Positions 52,405 through 61,720 are shown, counted from the stretch's first letter. The stretch: DNA of 64,000 nucleotides from Thermoleophilia bacterium (GCA_025929895.1 JAICPI010000006.1:1-64000), one strand, 5' to 3'. Notes: a model not told the origin generated them from the sequence alone. Translations and numbers: made by a program.

Positions 52405-54078
52405 CTAGCAGCCCTCCATCGAGACGATCGAGAACGGCTCGAGGGACACGGGGCTCGGCGTGTAGCCCTTGATGCAGGCGTTGAACGCGAGCGCCGGCTT
52501 CGTGTGGATGTACGGCACCGCCGGGAGGAAGTCCATGATCATCCGGTTGGCCTCCTCGTACGCGGCCACGCGTGCGTCCTGGTCGGTCTCGGCCTCGGCT
52601 TCGTCGAGCGCAGTGAAGAGCTCCTGGTTCTTGAAGCCGAACTGGCCCGTCTCGGTCTGGAAGAACACGCCGATGAAGTTGTCCGGATCGGCGTAGTCAC
52701 CCGTCCACCCGAGCAGGTGGAGATGACCGGCGTTGCCCTCCTGGGCGCGGCCGAGGTAGTCGGGGCTCCAGGGCGCGCTGCGCGCGGTGACCTGGAAGCC
52801 GGACTCGTTCAGGCTGGCGGCGAACGCCTCGAAGTTCCGCTTCGGGTCCGGCATGTACGGACGCGAGACGTCCGTCGGATACCAGAACTCGATCGGGCAC
52901 GGCGGTCCGCAGCCGGCCTCCGCGAGCAGCTCCTTCGAGCGCTCCGGATCGAACTCGTACTCCGTCACGTCGTCCGCGTAGCCGAACAGCTCGGGCGGCA
53001 TGAACTCCTTCGCCACCTCGCCGCGGCCTGCGTAGAACGAGTCGGCGACCTGCTGGCGGTTGAGCCCGTGCGCGACGGCCTGGCGTACGCGCAGGTCGTC
53101 CATCGGCTCCTTCGCCTGGTTGATCCCGACGTACGCGACGTTGAACGCCGGCCGGTCGAGCAGCTGGAGGTTCTCGTCGTTCGAGATCGTCTCCATGTCC
53201 TGGGGCTCGACGAGGTCGTAGCCGTGGATCTCGCCTGCCTGGAGCGCCTGGAGGCGGGCGGCGTTGTCGGAGATCGGACGGAAGATCAGCTCCTGGATCT
53301 TCGCCTTGTCGCCCCAGTAGTCGTCGTTCCGCTCGAGCACGAGGCGGTCGCCTCGCGTCCACGACTTGAACTTGAACGGGCCGGTGCCGGTGGGATGCTG
53401 CGTGCCGTACGTCCCCGTCGGCTGGAATCCGGTCTCCTCGTCGACCGTGCCCTCGTCGGCGCCGAACTCCTGGAGCGCCTTCGGGCTCGCGATCGTGAAG
53501 TTCGTCAGCGCGAGCGCTCCGAGGAACGACGCGGACGACTTCGTCAGGTTGATCGTGACCGTGCTCTCGTCGGTCGCCTCGCAGCTCTCGTAGAGGCTCG
53601 GCGTCTCGCCGTCGGCGAACCCGCCGAACACGGTCTGCCAGTAGTAGGTCGCGCTCTCGCTCTGGAACGGACCGGTGAAGTTGTACCAACGGTCGAAGTT
53701 GAAGCAGACGGCTTCGGCGTTGAACGGCTCGCCGTCGTGGAACGTGACGTCCTCACGCAGCTCGAACGTCCACGCAGTGCCGTCCTCGCTCGCCTCCCAG
53801 CTCGTTGCGAGCGCCGGCTCGATGTCGGTGCCGCCGAGCGACAGCGTCACGAGCCCTTCGAACATCTGGTCGATCGGTCGCAGCGACTCGCCGTCCGAGA
53901 CGAGTGCCCCGTCGAGGACGACGGGATCCGCTGCGCCGGCAAAGACGAGGGTGCCCGAGGCTTCGGCCTCGCCGCCACCTCCGTCGTCGTCGTCGTCGTC
54001 TCCGCCGCACGCCGGGACGACCATGACGAGCATGGCCGCAGCGAGCACGGCGAGGACGGTCAAGAACTTCCGGCCCAC
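52405..54078 (-). CDS. Oligopeptide ABC transporter substrate-binding lipoprotein (DppA/OppA-like)
   Basis: A 557-residue family-5 binding lipoprotein. Signal peptide with lipobox VVPAC (lipidated C24) is followed by an Asp/Gly/Glu-rich linker. The binding fold includes WTFELREDVTFHDGEPFNAE, GTGPFKFKSW and VRQAVAHGLNRQQVADSFYA. The GTG start is supported by AAAGGAG seven bases upstream, so the in-frame upstream ATG is rejected. It is the first gene of the dpp-like operon and captures peptides for import. Confidence 0.93.
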   Translation of the reverse strand: MGRKFLTVLAVLAAAMLVMVVPACGGDDDDDDGGGGEAEASGTLVFAGAADPVVLDGALVSDGESLRPIDQMFEGLVTLSLGGTDIEPALATSWEASEDGTAWTFELREDVTFHDGEPFNAEAVCFNFDRWYNFTGPFQSESATYYWQTVFGGFADGETPSLYESCEATDESTVTINLTKSSASFLGALALTNFTIASPKALQEFGADEGTVDEETGFQPTGTYGTQHPTGTGPFKFKSWTRGDRLVLERNDDYWGDKAKIQELIFRPISDNAARLQALQAGEIHGYDLVEPQDMETISNDENLQLLDRPAFNVAYVGINQAKEPMDDLRVRQAVAHGLNRQQVADSFYAGRGEVAKEFMPPELFGYADDVTEYEFDPERSKELLAEAGCGPPCPIEFWYPTDVSRPYMPDPKRNFEAFAASLNESGFQVTARSAPWSPDYLGRAQEGNAGHLHLLGWTGDYADPDNFIGVFFQTETGQFGFKNQELFTALDEAEAETDQDARVAAYEEANRMIMDFLPAVPYIHTKPALAFNACIKGYTPSPVSLEPFSIVSMEGC

Positions 54079-54184
54079 ATTCGCTCCTTTCGCGGTGAAG
54101 CTGCCGAGTATCGATAGCAGAGCGCGCCGGGGCAAGCGGGAACCGCCCGGCTAAACGGGAACGCAACGGAGCGGAGCGGGCGGC

Positions 54185-55330
54185 CTAGGCGGCCGAGGCG
54201 ACCGAGATCAGGTCCCGGAGCGCGCCGAGCCGGGCGAGGGCCTGGCCCTCGAGCTGCCGGACCCGCTCGCGGGTCAGGTCCAGCTCGTGGCCGATCGCCT
54301 CGAGCGTCCAGGGCTCGCCCTCGAACCCGAAGCGGAGCTCGAGGATCCGCCGCTCGCGCTCGGGCAGCGCGTCCAGCGCCTTCCTGACGCCCTGGCGGCG
54401 GAGCGACTCCTCGGCCTCCTCGAACGGATCGGGGGCCTCGCGGTCGGCGAAGAGGTCGCCGAGCTCGCCCTCGTCGTCCGCGCCGACCGTCTGGTTCAGC
54501 GAGACGGACGCGGACGCGGCGCCGAGCGCCTCGTCGACGTGCTGGATCGGGAGGCCGGTGGCCTCGGCGAGCTCCTCCTTCGTCGCCTCGCGGCCGAGCT
54601 CGACCTCGAGCCGGCGCGCGGCGCGCGAGAGCTTCTGCTGGCGCTCGACGACGTGGACGGGGACGCGGATCGTCCGCGCGTGGTTGGCGACGGCGCGCTG
54701 CACGGACTGGCGGATCCACCAGGTCGCGTAGGTCGAGAACTTGAACCCGCGGCGCCAGTCGAACTTCTCGACGGCGCGGTTCAGGCCCAGCGTTCCCTCC
54801 TGGATCAGGTCGAGGAACGGCACGCCGAGCCCGCGGTAGCCCTTGGCGATCGACACGACGAGCCGGAGGTTCGACTCGATCATGTGCCGCTTGGCGACCG
54901 GGTCGCCGCGCTCGATCCGCTTGGCGAGCGACACCTCGTCGGCCGCCGTCAGCAGCTTGTGCTTGCCGACGTCGGCCAGGAAGAGCTGGAGGCTGTCCGC
55001 GGAGCCCGAGAGCGGCTGGTGGTCCAGGTTCAGGCGCGGGCTCGTGGCCTTCTCGGCGTCCTTCTCCTCCTTCGCCTCGACGCGGATCTCGAACCCGATC
55101 TTCTCGAGCTCGTGCCGGAGCTGCTCGAGGTCGTCCTCGTTCAGCTCCTGCTCCTGCGCCATCGCGTCGAGGGAGGCGGCCTCGATGAAGCCGAGGTCCT
55201 CCGAGGCTTCGACGATCGCCTTGACCGGCTCCGATTCCAGCAATTCCTGCAGTTGATTCTGCGTCAAAGTGGCGATTTCTTCCTTTCGAGCGTGTCTGCG
55301 GACGTGCGTTGTCAACGGCCCTCTTCGCAC
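54185..55330 (-). CDS. RNA polymerase sigma factor, primary type (RpoD/SigA-like)
   Basis: About 381 residues of a sigma-70 group 1 or 2 factor. A region 1.1-like N-terminus ([20 protein letters not shown]) is followed by region 1.2 ([16 protein letters not shown]), region 2 ([20 protein letters not shown], then [20 protein letters not shown]), region 3 and region 4 ([20 protein letters not shown], then [19 protein letters not shown]). The long extra N-terminal segment of RpoD is missing. The ORF can start at GTG 55328-55330, but AAAGGA fits ATC at 55274-55276 best, with TTG at 55267 as another option, so the true N-terminus is unsettled. Confidence 0.9.
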   Translation of the reverse strand: MRRGPLTTHVRRHARKEEIATLTQNQLQELLESEPVKAIVEASEDLGFIEAASLDAMAQEQELNEDDLEQLRHELEKIGFEIRVEAKEEKDAEKATSPRLNLDHQPLSGSADSLQLFLADVGKHKLLTAADEVSLAKRIERGDPVAKRHMIESNLRLVVSIAKGYRGLGVPFLDLIQEGTLGLNRAVEKFDWRRGFKFSTYATWWIRQSVQRAVANHARTIRVPVHVVERQQKLSRAARRLEVELGREATKEELAEATGLPIQHVDEALGAASASVSLNQTVGADDEGELGDLFADREAPDPFEEAEESLRRQGVRKALDALPERERRILELRFGFEGEPWTLEAIGHELDLTRERVRQLEGQALARLGALRDLISVASAA

Positions 55331-55570
55331 TCTAGGAGGTCTCTCCTGTCCGTGCTAGGGGTGAAACGGATTTCGCAACCGAATTCCAACAATGCTGCTC
55401 TCAACGGAGGAAACGACGCCCGCCGCCGGCGCATTCCGGCGCGCGAAAGCCTGTCGATCTAGAGACTCCGATCGCGAGGAAAAGTTTTCTTGTGCTCCGC
55501 CGCCTTCGGCGCCGGCCACGTCGAGACTTTGGGGCTCCGCGACGGCATTTGGCTGAGCCGCGACGTTTCG
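55331..55570. other. Intergenic region between topA and the sigma-factor gene
   Basis: A 240-base gap. It holds AGGAG-AGAC-CTCCT (minus strand, about 55333-55346), an inverted repeat just before the sigma gene, and an A/T-rich GAAAAGTTTTC near 55479 past topA that could belong to a weak terminator. A GC-rich palindromic cluster around 55500-55520 (CGCCTTCGGCGCCGG) may act with it. No gene or confident promoter is seen. Confidence 0.4.
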
Positions 55571-58153
55571 CTATGCCCTGGTCCGGCGCCGGCCGCGCTG
55601 CGCCGGGCCCCGCGAGCGGCGGTCGGCCAGGAGCTCGATCGCACGCTCGAAGCTGAGCGACTCGACCTCGTCACCGGGGCGAAGGCTCGCGTTCGTCTCG
55701 CCGTCGGTGACGTACGGCCCGAACCGCCCGCTGCGCACGACGATCTTCTTCTCGCTCGCCGGGTCGACGCCCAGCTCGCGGAGCGGGCCGGCCGCCGCGC
55801 CCCTGCGCCGACGCTCCTTCGGCTTCGAGAGCAGCTCCAGCGCCTGCTCGAGCGTGACCGTGAAGAGCTGGTCCTCGCTCTCGAGCGAGCGGGTCTCGGT
55901 GCCCTTCTTGACGTACGGCCCGAAGCGGCCGTTCAGCGCCTCGACGTCCTCGCCGTCGGAGGGATCGGGGCCGAGCACGCGCGGGAGCGACATCAGCTTG
56001 ACGGCGTCGTCGAGCGTGAGCGTCTCGATCGACATCGACTTGAAGAGCGACGCCGTCTTCGGCTTGCCTTTCGCGTCCTCGGGGAGGACCTCCGTCACGT
56101 AGGGACCGAACCGCCCCGTGCGCGCGACGAGCGTACGGCCCGTCTCCGGATGCACGCCGAGCTCGCGGTCGCCCGACGGTGCGGCGAGCAGCTCCTTCGC
56201 CTTCTCGAGCGTCAGCTCGTCGGGGGCGAGGTCGGGCGGGACGCCGGCGCGTTCCTCGCCGCGCTCGACGTAGGGCCCGTAGCGGCCGACTCGGAGCACG
56301 ACGTCCTCGCCGATCGGGATCGTGTTCACGGCGCGCGCGTCGATCTCGCCGAGCGCCTCCACGAGCTCCTTGAGCCCGGCACCCTTGCCGTCGTCGCCGA
56401 AGTAGAACCGCCGCAGCCACTCGACCCGGCCCTCGTCCCCGGCCGCGATGCGGTCGAGGTCGTCCTCCATGCTCGCGGTGAAGTCGTAGTCGACGAGATG
56501 CCCGAAGTGCTTCTCGAGCAGCGTCACGACCGAGAACGCGAGGAAGGACGGCACGAGCGCGGTCCCGCGCTTGAACACGTAGCCGCGGTCGAGGATCGTG
56601 CCGATGATCGCGGCGTAGGTCGACGGGCGGCCGATGCCGCGCTCCTCGAGGGCGCGCACGAGCGTCGCCTCGGTGTAGCGCGGAGGCGCCGACGTCGAGT
56701 GGCCTTCGGCGGTGAGCTCCTTCGTCTCGACCTCGTCGCCCTCGTCCAGGTTCGGCAGCGGACGGCTGTCCTCGTCGTCGGCCGGGTCGTCCTTGCCCAC
56801 CTCGTAGGCGGCGAGGAAGCCAGGGAAGGTGATCACGGTGCCGGCGGCGCCGAGCTCGACGTCCTCGCCGTCGCTCGACGTGGCCGCCAGCCGCAGCGAG
56901 ACGGTCTGACCGCGCGCGTCTGCCATCTGCGAGGCGATCGTGCGCTTCCAGATCAGCTCGTACAGCGCGAGCTGGTCGCGGTCGAGCTCGCCGCGGAGCT
57001 CGTTCGGCGTGCGGAAGTGGTCCCCCGCGGGGCGGATCGCCTCGTGCGCCTCCTGCGCGTTCTTGACCTTGCGCTCGTAGCGCCTCGGCGAGCTCGGGAC
57101 GTAGTCCGCGCCGTAGAGCTCGGTGACCTGCTTGCGAGCCGCGGCGACCGCCGCCTGCGAGAGCGAGGTCGAGTCGGTGCGCATGTAGGTGATGTAGCCG
57201 TTCTCGTACAGACGCTGCGCGACGCGCATGGTCGTCTGCGACGAGTAGCGGAGCTTGCGGCTCGCCTCCTGCTGGAGCGTCGCGGTGCGGAACGGCGCGG
57301 CCGGGCGTCGCGTGTACGGCTTCTCGTCCTTGCTCCGGACGCTGAAGCGGGCGTTCCCGAGCCGCTCGCAGAGCGCGCGCGCCGCCTGCTCGTCGAGCTG
57401 GACGAGATCGGCGGTCTTGGGCAGGCCGTCCGGGCCGAAGTCGGAGCCGCGCGTGACGCGCTTGCCGTCGAGCGCGACGAGCCGCGCCCGGAAGGCGCCC
57501 GGGTCGAACAGCCCCTCGAGGTCCCAGTACGAGACCTCGACGAAGGCGATCCGCTCCCGCTCCCGCTCGACGATCAGCCGCGTCGCGACGGACTGCACGC
57601 GCCCGGCCGAGAGACCTTGCGTGACCTTCTTCCAGAGCACCGGCGAGACCTCGTAGCCGTAGAGGCGATCGAGGATCCGCCGCGTCTCCTGCGCGTCGAC
57701 GAGACGGTCGTCGATCTCGCGCGTCTCGCCGAGCGAGCGCTGGATCGCGTCCCGCGTGATCTCGTGGAAGACCATGCGGCGGACCGGGACCTTCGGCTTC
57801 AGGACCTCGAGCAGATGCCAGGCGATCGCCTCGCCCTCGCGGTCCTCGTCCGTCGCGAGCAGGAGCTCGTCGGCCTGCTTGAGCTGCTTCTTCAGGTCGT
57901 CGACCGTGCGCTTCTTGTCCTTGTCGACGAGGTACAGCGGCTCGAACTCGTCCTCGATCGCAACGCCCATCGTCCCGTACTTCGCGCGCTTCTCCTTCGG
58001 AATCTCGCTCGCCCGGTTCGGGAGGTCGCGGATGTGGCCGACGCTCGACGCGACGGTGTAGCCGGCACCGAGGTAGCCCGAGATCGTCCGCGCCTTCGCG
58101 GGCGACTCGACGATCACGAGGCGGTTGCCCACACCTTGTTCTTTGTCGGCCAT
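55571..58153 (-). CDS. topA: DNA topoisomerase I
   Basis: An 860-residue type IA topoisomerase that relaxes negative supercoils. The Toprim domain starts LVIVESPAKA with the acidic triad TDEDREGE at 101-108; the active-site Y323 is in YITYMRTDST. The C-terminal part lacks the zinc-finger cysteines of enterobacterial TopA and instead carries at least four TGRFGPYV-type repeats (GRYGPYV, GRFGPYVTE, GRFGPYVKK, GRFGPYVTD) and a final Lys/Arg-rich tail, the actinobacterial layout. ATG at 58151-58153 gives MADKEQGVGN; an upstream in-frame ATG is less likely. Confidence 0.95.
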   Translation of the reverse strand: MADKEQGVGNRLVIVESPAKARTISGYLGAGYTVASSVGHIRDLPNRASEIPKEKRAKYGTMGVAIEDEFEPLYLVDKDKKRTVDDLKKQLKQADELLLATDEDREGEAIAWHLLEVLKPKVPVRRMVFHEITRDAIQRSLGETREIDDRLVDAQETRRILDRLYGYEVSPVLWKKVTQGLSAGRVQSVATRLIVERERERIAFVEVSYWDLEGLFDPGAFRARLVALDGKRVTRGSDFGPDGLPKTADLVQLDEQAARALCERLGNARFSVRSKDEKPYTRRPAAPFRTATLQQEASRKLRYSSQTTMRVAQRLYENGYITYMRTDSTSLSQAAVAAARKQVTELYGADYVPSSPRRYERKVKNAQEAHEAIRPAGDHFRTPNELRGELDRDQLALYELIWKRTIASQMADARGQTVSLRLAATSSDGEDVELGAAGTVITFPGFLAAYEVGKDDPADDEDSRPLPNLDEGDEVETKELTAEGHSTSAPPRYTEATLVRALEERGIGRPSTYAAIIGTILDRGYVFKRGTALVPSFLAFSVVTLLEKHFGHLVDYDFTASMEDDLDRIAAGDEGRVEWLRRFYFGDDGKGAGLKELVEALGEIDARAVNTIPIGEDVVLRVGRYGPYVERGEERAGVPPDLAPDELTLEKAKELLAAPSGDRELGVHPETGRTLVARTGRFGPYVTEVLPEDAKGKPKTASLFKSMSIETLTLDDAVKLMSLPRVLGPDPSDGEDVEALNGRFGPYVKKGTETRSLESEDQLFTVTLEQALELLSKPKERRRRGAAAGPLRELGVDPASEKKIVVRSGRFGPYVTDGETNASLRPGDEVESLSFERAIELLADRRSRGPAQRGRRRTRA

Positions 58154-58184
58154 CCGGTCCACCTTAGCCTGGGTTGTCAAGGAA

Positions 58185-58342
58185 CTCGTTCCGGGACGGG
58201 GCCTCGGTGTCGGGGGTGCGATGGGTGGTGCGAGGCAAGGACGCAGGGAGCGCTCGTATCAGGAGATACGGGCGCGACTGAGGACGCAGCGTCGCGCCGC
58301 TCAGCGCGGCCCGACGACTCAGTGGCTCGTTCCCGGGACGGG
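58185..58342. repeat. Structured non-coding element flanked by direct repeats
   Basis: A 158-base non-coding stretch between divergent topA and acyltransferase genes. It is bounded by near-identical direct repeats CTCGTTCCGGGACGGG (58185-58200) and CTCGTTCCCGGGACGGG (58326-58342). Inside is a hairpin with an 11-bp stem (58250-58260 with 58265-58275; one G-U pair) and an AGGA tetraloop, followed by overlapping alternative hairpins: GCGCGAC...GTCGCGC and GCCGC...GCGGC. The pattern suits a structured RNA, attenuator or small repeat element; no function can be assigned. The two flanking gene starts have no other recognisable promoter. Confidence 0.5.
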
Positions 58343-58364
58343 TTCCTGGGCATGATTCGGCGCC

Positions 58365-58985
58365 GTGGCTCCGCGACCTTCGCCCTTCTACTACGCCATC
58401 GGAGCGGTGTCCCTTCCGATCATGCGTCTGCTCTATCGCCCCAAGGCCGTCGGCCTCGAGAACGTGCCGCGCGAGGGGGGGTTCGTCCTGGCCGCGAACC
58501 ACGTGTCGAACTTCGACCCGTGGGCGGTCGGCCTGCCGCTCTTTCCCTGGCGGTTCCTGCGCTTCATGGGCAAGTCGGAGCTCTTCTGGTTCCCGCTCGG
58601 GGCGATCATCCAGGCGGGCGGCGCCTTCAAGGTGCGGCGCGGGCAGGCGGACGCCGAGGCGATCGCGACCGCGGCGCGGCTCGCGCGCGAGGGACATGCT
58701 GTCGTGATGTTCCCGGAGGGGACGCGCCGCAAGAAGGGGCTCGTCAAGAAGTGGCAACCGCGCGCCCACACGGGCGCCGCGCGCATCGCGCTCGACGCCG
58801 GCGTGCCGTTGATCCCCGCGGCGATCAAGGGCACCGACGCGCTGCGGACGCTCGGGCCGCTCCGGGTCGCGTACGGCGCGCCCGTCCCGCTCGACGACCT
58901 GGGTGGACGTGAGCCGCGCGAGGCCGCGCAGGAGGCGACCGACCGGCTGATGGCCGAGATCGCCCGCCTCGAGGCCACGTTGTGA
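58365..58985 (+). CDS. 1-acyl-sn-glycerol-3-phosphate acyltransferase family protein (PlsC-like)
   Basis: A 206-residue acyltransferase. The catalytic motif NHVSNFD (H46, D51) and FPEGTRRKKG are intact; LIPAAIKGTDAL is the third PlsC block. A hydrophobic N-terminal segment (FYYAIGAVSLPIMRLLY) would dip into the membrane. It makes phosphatidic acid from lysophosphatidate (family role). The GTG start lies 22 bases past the end of the structured repeat element. It overlaps the downstream nuclease gene by four bases (GTGA). Confidence 0.9.
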   Translation: MAPRPSPFYYAIGAVSLPIMRLLYRPKAVGLENVPREGGFVLAANHVSNFDPWAVGLPLFPWRFLRFMGKSELFWFPLGAIIQAGGAFKVRRGQADAEAIATAARLAREGHAVVMFPEGTRRKKGLVKKWQPRAHTGAARIALDAGVPLIPAAIKGTDALRTLGPLRVAYGAPVPLDDLGGREPREAAQEATDRLMAEIARLEATL

Positions 58986-59827
58986 AGCCGGTGCTCGCCG
59001 TGGACGGCGACTCGCTCGCCCACCGCGCCTACCACGCGCTGCCGAAGTCGATCCGACGCGCGACGGACCGCGGGCCCGCGAACATGATCGTCGGCTTCAC
59101 GAACATGCTCGTACGCCTCTGGGAGATCGTCGAGCCACGCGCGGTGCTCGTGGGGTTCGACTCGCTGGACACGCCGACGTACCGGCACGAGGCGTTTCCC
59201 GCATACCAGTCGGGTCGCGAGTTCGACGACGAGCTCCTAGAGCAGCTCGACCTGCTGCCCGAGCTCGTCGACGCGCTCGGGTTCGCGCACGCGAAGGTGC
59301 CTGGCTACGAGGCCGACGACTTCCTCGGAGCGGTCGTCGCGCTCGTCGACGTCGAGAAGAAGCGTCCCGTCGTCGTCGCGACGTCCGATCGCGATCTCTT
59401 CCAGCTCGCGAGCGAGCGCACGACGATCCTCCAGCCCACGCGCGGCGTCAGCGAGCTGACGCGTGTCGGCCCCGCCGAGGTGCGCGAGCGCTACGGCGTC
59501 GAGCCGCGCCAGGTGCCCGACTTCATCGCGCTCCGCGGCGACCCCTCCGACCGGCTCCCCGGAGCGAAGGGCGTCGGCCCGAAGACGGCTGCGTCGTTGC
59601 TCGCGCAGTACGAGACGCTCGAGGCGGCGCTCGAGGCCGGACGCTTCGCGGCGCAGGCGGAGGAGTTGCGCCTCTACCGCCGAATCGCGACCGTGGACGC
59701 CTCTGCCCCCCTCCCTCCCCTCGAGGACCAGACGCCGACCTGGGCAGAGGCGTCCGCTCTGGTTGAGCGGTGGGGGCTGAAGAACCTCGGCGGGCGGTTG
59801 CTCGAGCGTGCTAGCGGCGCGGCCTGA
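58982..59827 (+). CDS. Stand-alone 5'-3' exonuclease (DNA polymerase I N-terminal domain family)
   Basis: A 281-residue structure-specific flap nuclease without the polymerase part. The metal-binding residues are present: LAVDGDSLAHR at the N-terminus, YEADDFLGAVVA, and ATSDRDLFQL; the H3TH motif DFIALRGDPSDRLPGAKGVG with PKTAASLLAQYETL follows. It would remove RNA primers or flaps. The GTG start overlaps the acyltransferase stop, and the 3' end overlaps the convergent secreted protein by 17 bases. A separate polA would be expected elsewhere. Confidence 0.9.
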   Translation: MKPVLAVDGDSLAHRAYHALPKSIRRATDRGPANMIVGFTNMLVRLWEIVEPRAVLVGFDSLDTPTYRHEAFPAYQSGREFDDELLEQLDLLPELVDALGFAHAKVPGYEADDFLGAVVALVDVEKKRPVVVATSDRDLFQLASERTTILQPTRGVSELTRVGPAEVRERYGVEPRQVPDFIALRGDPSDRLPGAKGVGPKTAASLLAQYETLEAALEAGRFAAQAEELRLYRRIATVDASAPLPPLEDQTPTWAEASALVERWGLKNLGGRLLERASGAA

Positions 59828-60839
59828 AGATCGCGACGTAGCGTTGCTCGATCTTCACCGTGCCGGAGCAGCTGCCCTCGCACGTCGTCTGCTCGTGCCG
59901 GTGAACGCCAGTGTCGAGCGTGAACCCGGCGCCCGTCAGCAGCTCGGCGACGGGCAGCCGGAAGCCGTTGCCGTCTCGGTCGAAATTGACACCGAGCGTC
60001 CCGACGTCGGGATCCAGCGAGATGCCTTCCCAGACGAACTCCGGATACACCCAGCTCGGCGGGGTCCAGCTGTTGCAGTCGCCGGCGATCGTGTCGTCGG
60101 GATTCCAGCCGTCGTGCGCCTGGCCGAGGACGTAGAAATTCGGGTTGCCGCGGTTCGCGGCGGCGACGGCGGCCCGGTAGGGAATCGTCACCGTCGTCGT
60201 TCCGTCGCAGTCGGCGTTCGGCGCGAAGAGCGCGTGCGGATGCCAGAAGTAGTCCCAGCTCTCGACGACGCGCGCCGTGGATGTCCGGTGGCCGGCCGGG
60301 TGATTGATTCCGATCATGTACGGGCCGCCGCGCACGACCCTGAAGCGGAAGTTGCGGAACGTCGACGTCCAGCTCAGCTCGCGCACCCACGTCTGCTCGC
60401 GCCGACCGTTACTGTCGACGAACCCGTCGTTCTTGATGTAGCCCTGGAGCGTGACGTCGTAGCGGTGGATGCGTGTTCCCGTGGACGGCCGTGCGCTGCT
60501 CGCTCCGCCGACGCAGCCGGCGCCGAGCGGCACGCCAGCGAAGACGACGCCGCAGCGGCGTCCGTCGACCGTGTACGGGTGCCGTCCGTCGCGCGCGAAC
60601 CGAATCGTGCGCGTCCGCCGGGGCGCGAGCGTGAAGGCAGCGAACGCGCCGCTCCGGCTCGCGATCCGGTGCGGACGCCGACCCCTGTTCCGCCACGTGA
60701 CGCTGCCGCCCGAGTCGACGGCGACGAGCTGCGGCGAGAGGGCGCTGTCGGAGACCGCGACCGTACCGGTCGGAGCCGCTGCCGCGACGCCGACCAGTGC
60801 GAGCGCCGCTGTCGCGACGGCGAGCCCTCGGAGCATCAT
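59811..60839 (-). CDS. Secreted protein with cupredoxin-like N-terminal domain
   Basis: A 342-residue exported protein. The signal peptide is about 1-22 (ending VAAAAP). Residues about 25-105 have the plastocyanin/cupredoxin layout (VAVDSGGSVTWRNRGRRPHR, then APRRTRTIRFARDGRHPYTV) with one His and a Cys, but the second ligand loop Cys-xx-His-xxx-Met is not seen in full, so copper binding is doubtful. The remaining 230 residues (YDVTLQGYIKNDGFVD onward, with HNxAGH-like NHPAGHRTS, HPHALF, QAHDGWNP and YRYVAI-type end) are unrecognised and rich in aromatic residues. Two adjacent ATGs (60836 and 60839) could start it. It is divergent from the deacetylase-like gene by 29 bases. Confidence 0.75.
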   Translation of the reverse strand: MMLRGLAVATAALALVGVAAAAPTGTVAVSDSALSPQLVAVDSGGSVTWRNRGRRPHRIASRSGAFAAFTLAPRRTRTIRFARDGRHPYTVDGRRCGVVFAGVPLGAGCVGGASSARPSTGTRIHRYDVTLQGYIKNDGFVDSNGRREQTWVRELSWTSTFRNFRFRVVRGGPYMIGINHPAGHRTSTARVVESWDYFWHPHALFAPNADCDGTTTVTIPYRAAVAAANRGNPNFYVLGQAHDGWNPDDTIAGDCNSWTPPSWVYPEFVWEGISLDPDVGTLGVNFDRDGNGFRLPVAELLTGAGFTLDTGVHRHEQTTCEGSCSGTVKIEQRYVAIFRPRR

Positions 60840-60868
60840 GCTCAACGCTACAACCCGGCGTCCGCGAA

Positions 60869-61720
60869 GTGAAGGCCACCAGCCACCCTGAGTTGGCGCG
60901 TCTCCACGACACCGGAGGTCATCCCGAGTCGCAGGCACGCCTGGCGCTGCTGCTCGAGCGGTTCGAGACCGAGACGGCAAAGCCCGCGACTCCCGCGGAC
61001 GTGCTGCGCGTTCATACGCTCCCGCACCTCGAGCGTCTCGCGGCGATCGACGGTCGCACGTACCTCGATCCGGACACACCCGTCGACGCAACGTCGTTCG
61101 AGGCGGCGCTGCTCGCCGCGGGCGCGGCGATCGCCGCAGTCGAGCACGAAGCGTTCGCGCTCGTGCGGCCCCCGGGCCACCACGCGCCGCCGGAGCGCGC
61201 GATGGGCTTCTGCCTGCTCAACACCGCCGCGATCGCGGCTCGCTGGGCGCAGGCCGAGCTCGGCGTCGCACGCATCGCCATCCTCGACTGGGACGTGCAC
61301 CACGGCAACGGGACGCAGGATGTCTTCTGGGACGACCCAACGGTGCTGTTCGTCTCGGTGCACCAGTGGCCGTTCTATCCCGGCACCGGCGGCCCCGACG
61401 AGCAGAGTGAGACGACGCTGAACGTCCCGCTCGAGGCCGGGTGCGGCGACGAGCAGTACGTGCTCGCCTTCGAGGAGATCGTCGAGCCGGCCGTCCGGAG
61501 CTTCGAGCCCGACCTGCTCATCGTCTCGGCCGGGTTCGACGCTCACGCCGACGACCCGCTGGCGTGGATGCTCGTGACCGACGACGGGTTCCGGGAGCTC
61601 TCGCGGCGCGCGAGCGGGCTCGCGCCGCGCGTCGCGGCGGTGCTCGAAGGGGGCTACAACCTCGCGACGCTCGGCGACCTCGTCGAGGCGGCGCTCGACG
61701 GGTTCGACCGCACGAGCTAG
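60869..61720 (+). CDS. Histone-deacetylase-family hydrolase (acetylpolyamine amidohydrolase-like)
   Basis: A 283-residue class II HDAC/acetoin-utilisation family zinc hydrolase. Motifs: LVRPPGHHA (catalytic His pair), ILDWDVHHGNGTQDVFW (zinc Asp and His), SAGFDAHADDPL (zinc Asp) and VLEGGYNL. The substrate could be acetylated polyamines or protein acetyl-lysine. The GTG start at 60869 gives VKATSHPEL, close to the usual N-terminal GHPE motif region (HDTGGHPESQ). The stop overlaps the convergent response-regulator gene by four bases. Confidence 0.9.
   Translation: MKATSHPELARLHDTGGHPESQARLALLLERFETETAKPATPADVLRVHTLPHLERLAAIDGRTYLDPDTPVDATSFEAALLAAGAAIAAVEHEAFALVRPPGHHAPPERAMGFCLLNTAAIAARWAQAELGVARIAILDWDVHHGNGTQDVFWDDPTVLFVSVHQWPFYPGTGGPDEQSETTLNVPLEAGCGDEQYVLAFEEIVEPAVRSFEPDLLIVSAGFDAHADDPLAWMLVTDDGFRELSRRASGLAPRVAAVLEGGYNLATLGDLVEAALDGFDRTS

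Noticed and set aside
52405-54135. Longer start for the DppA-like lipoprotein at 54135
   Set aside because: The GTG at 54078 has a strong AAAGGAG site and gives a proper lipoprotein signal peptide; the extension does not look like one.
55490-58912. A 1140-codon plus-strand frame opposite topA
   Set aside because: Shadow frame with biased composition; the opposite strand codes for TopA with all motifs, and the acyltransferase gene in another frame covers its end.
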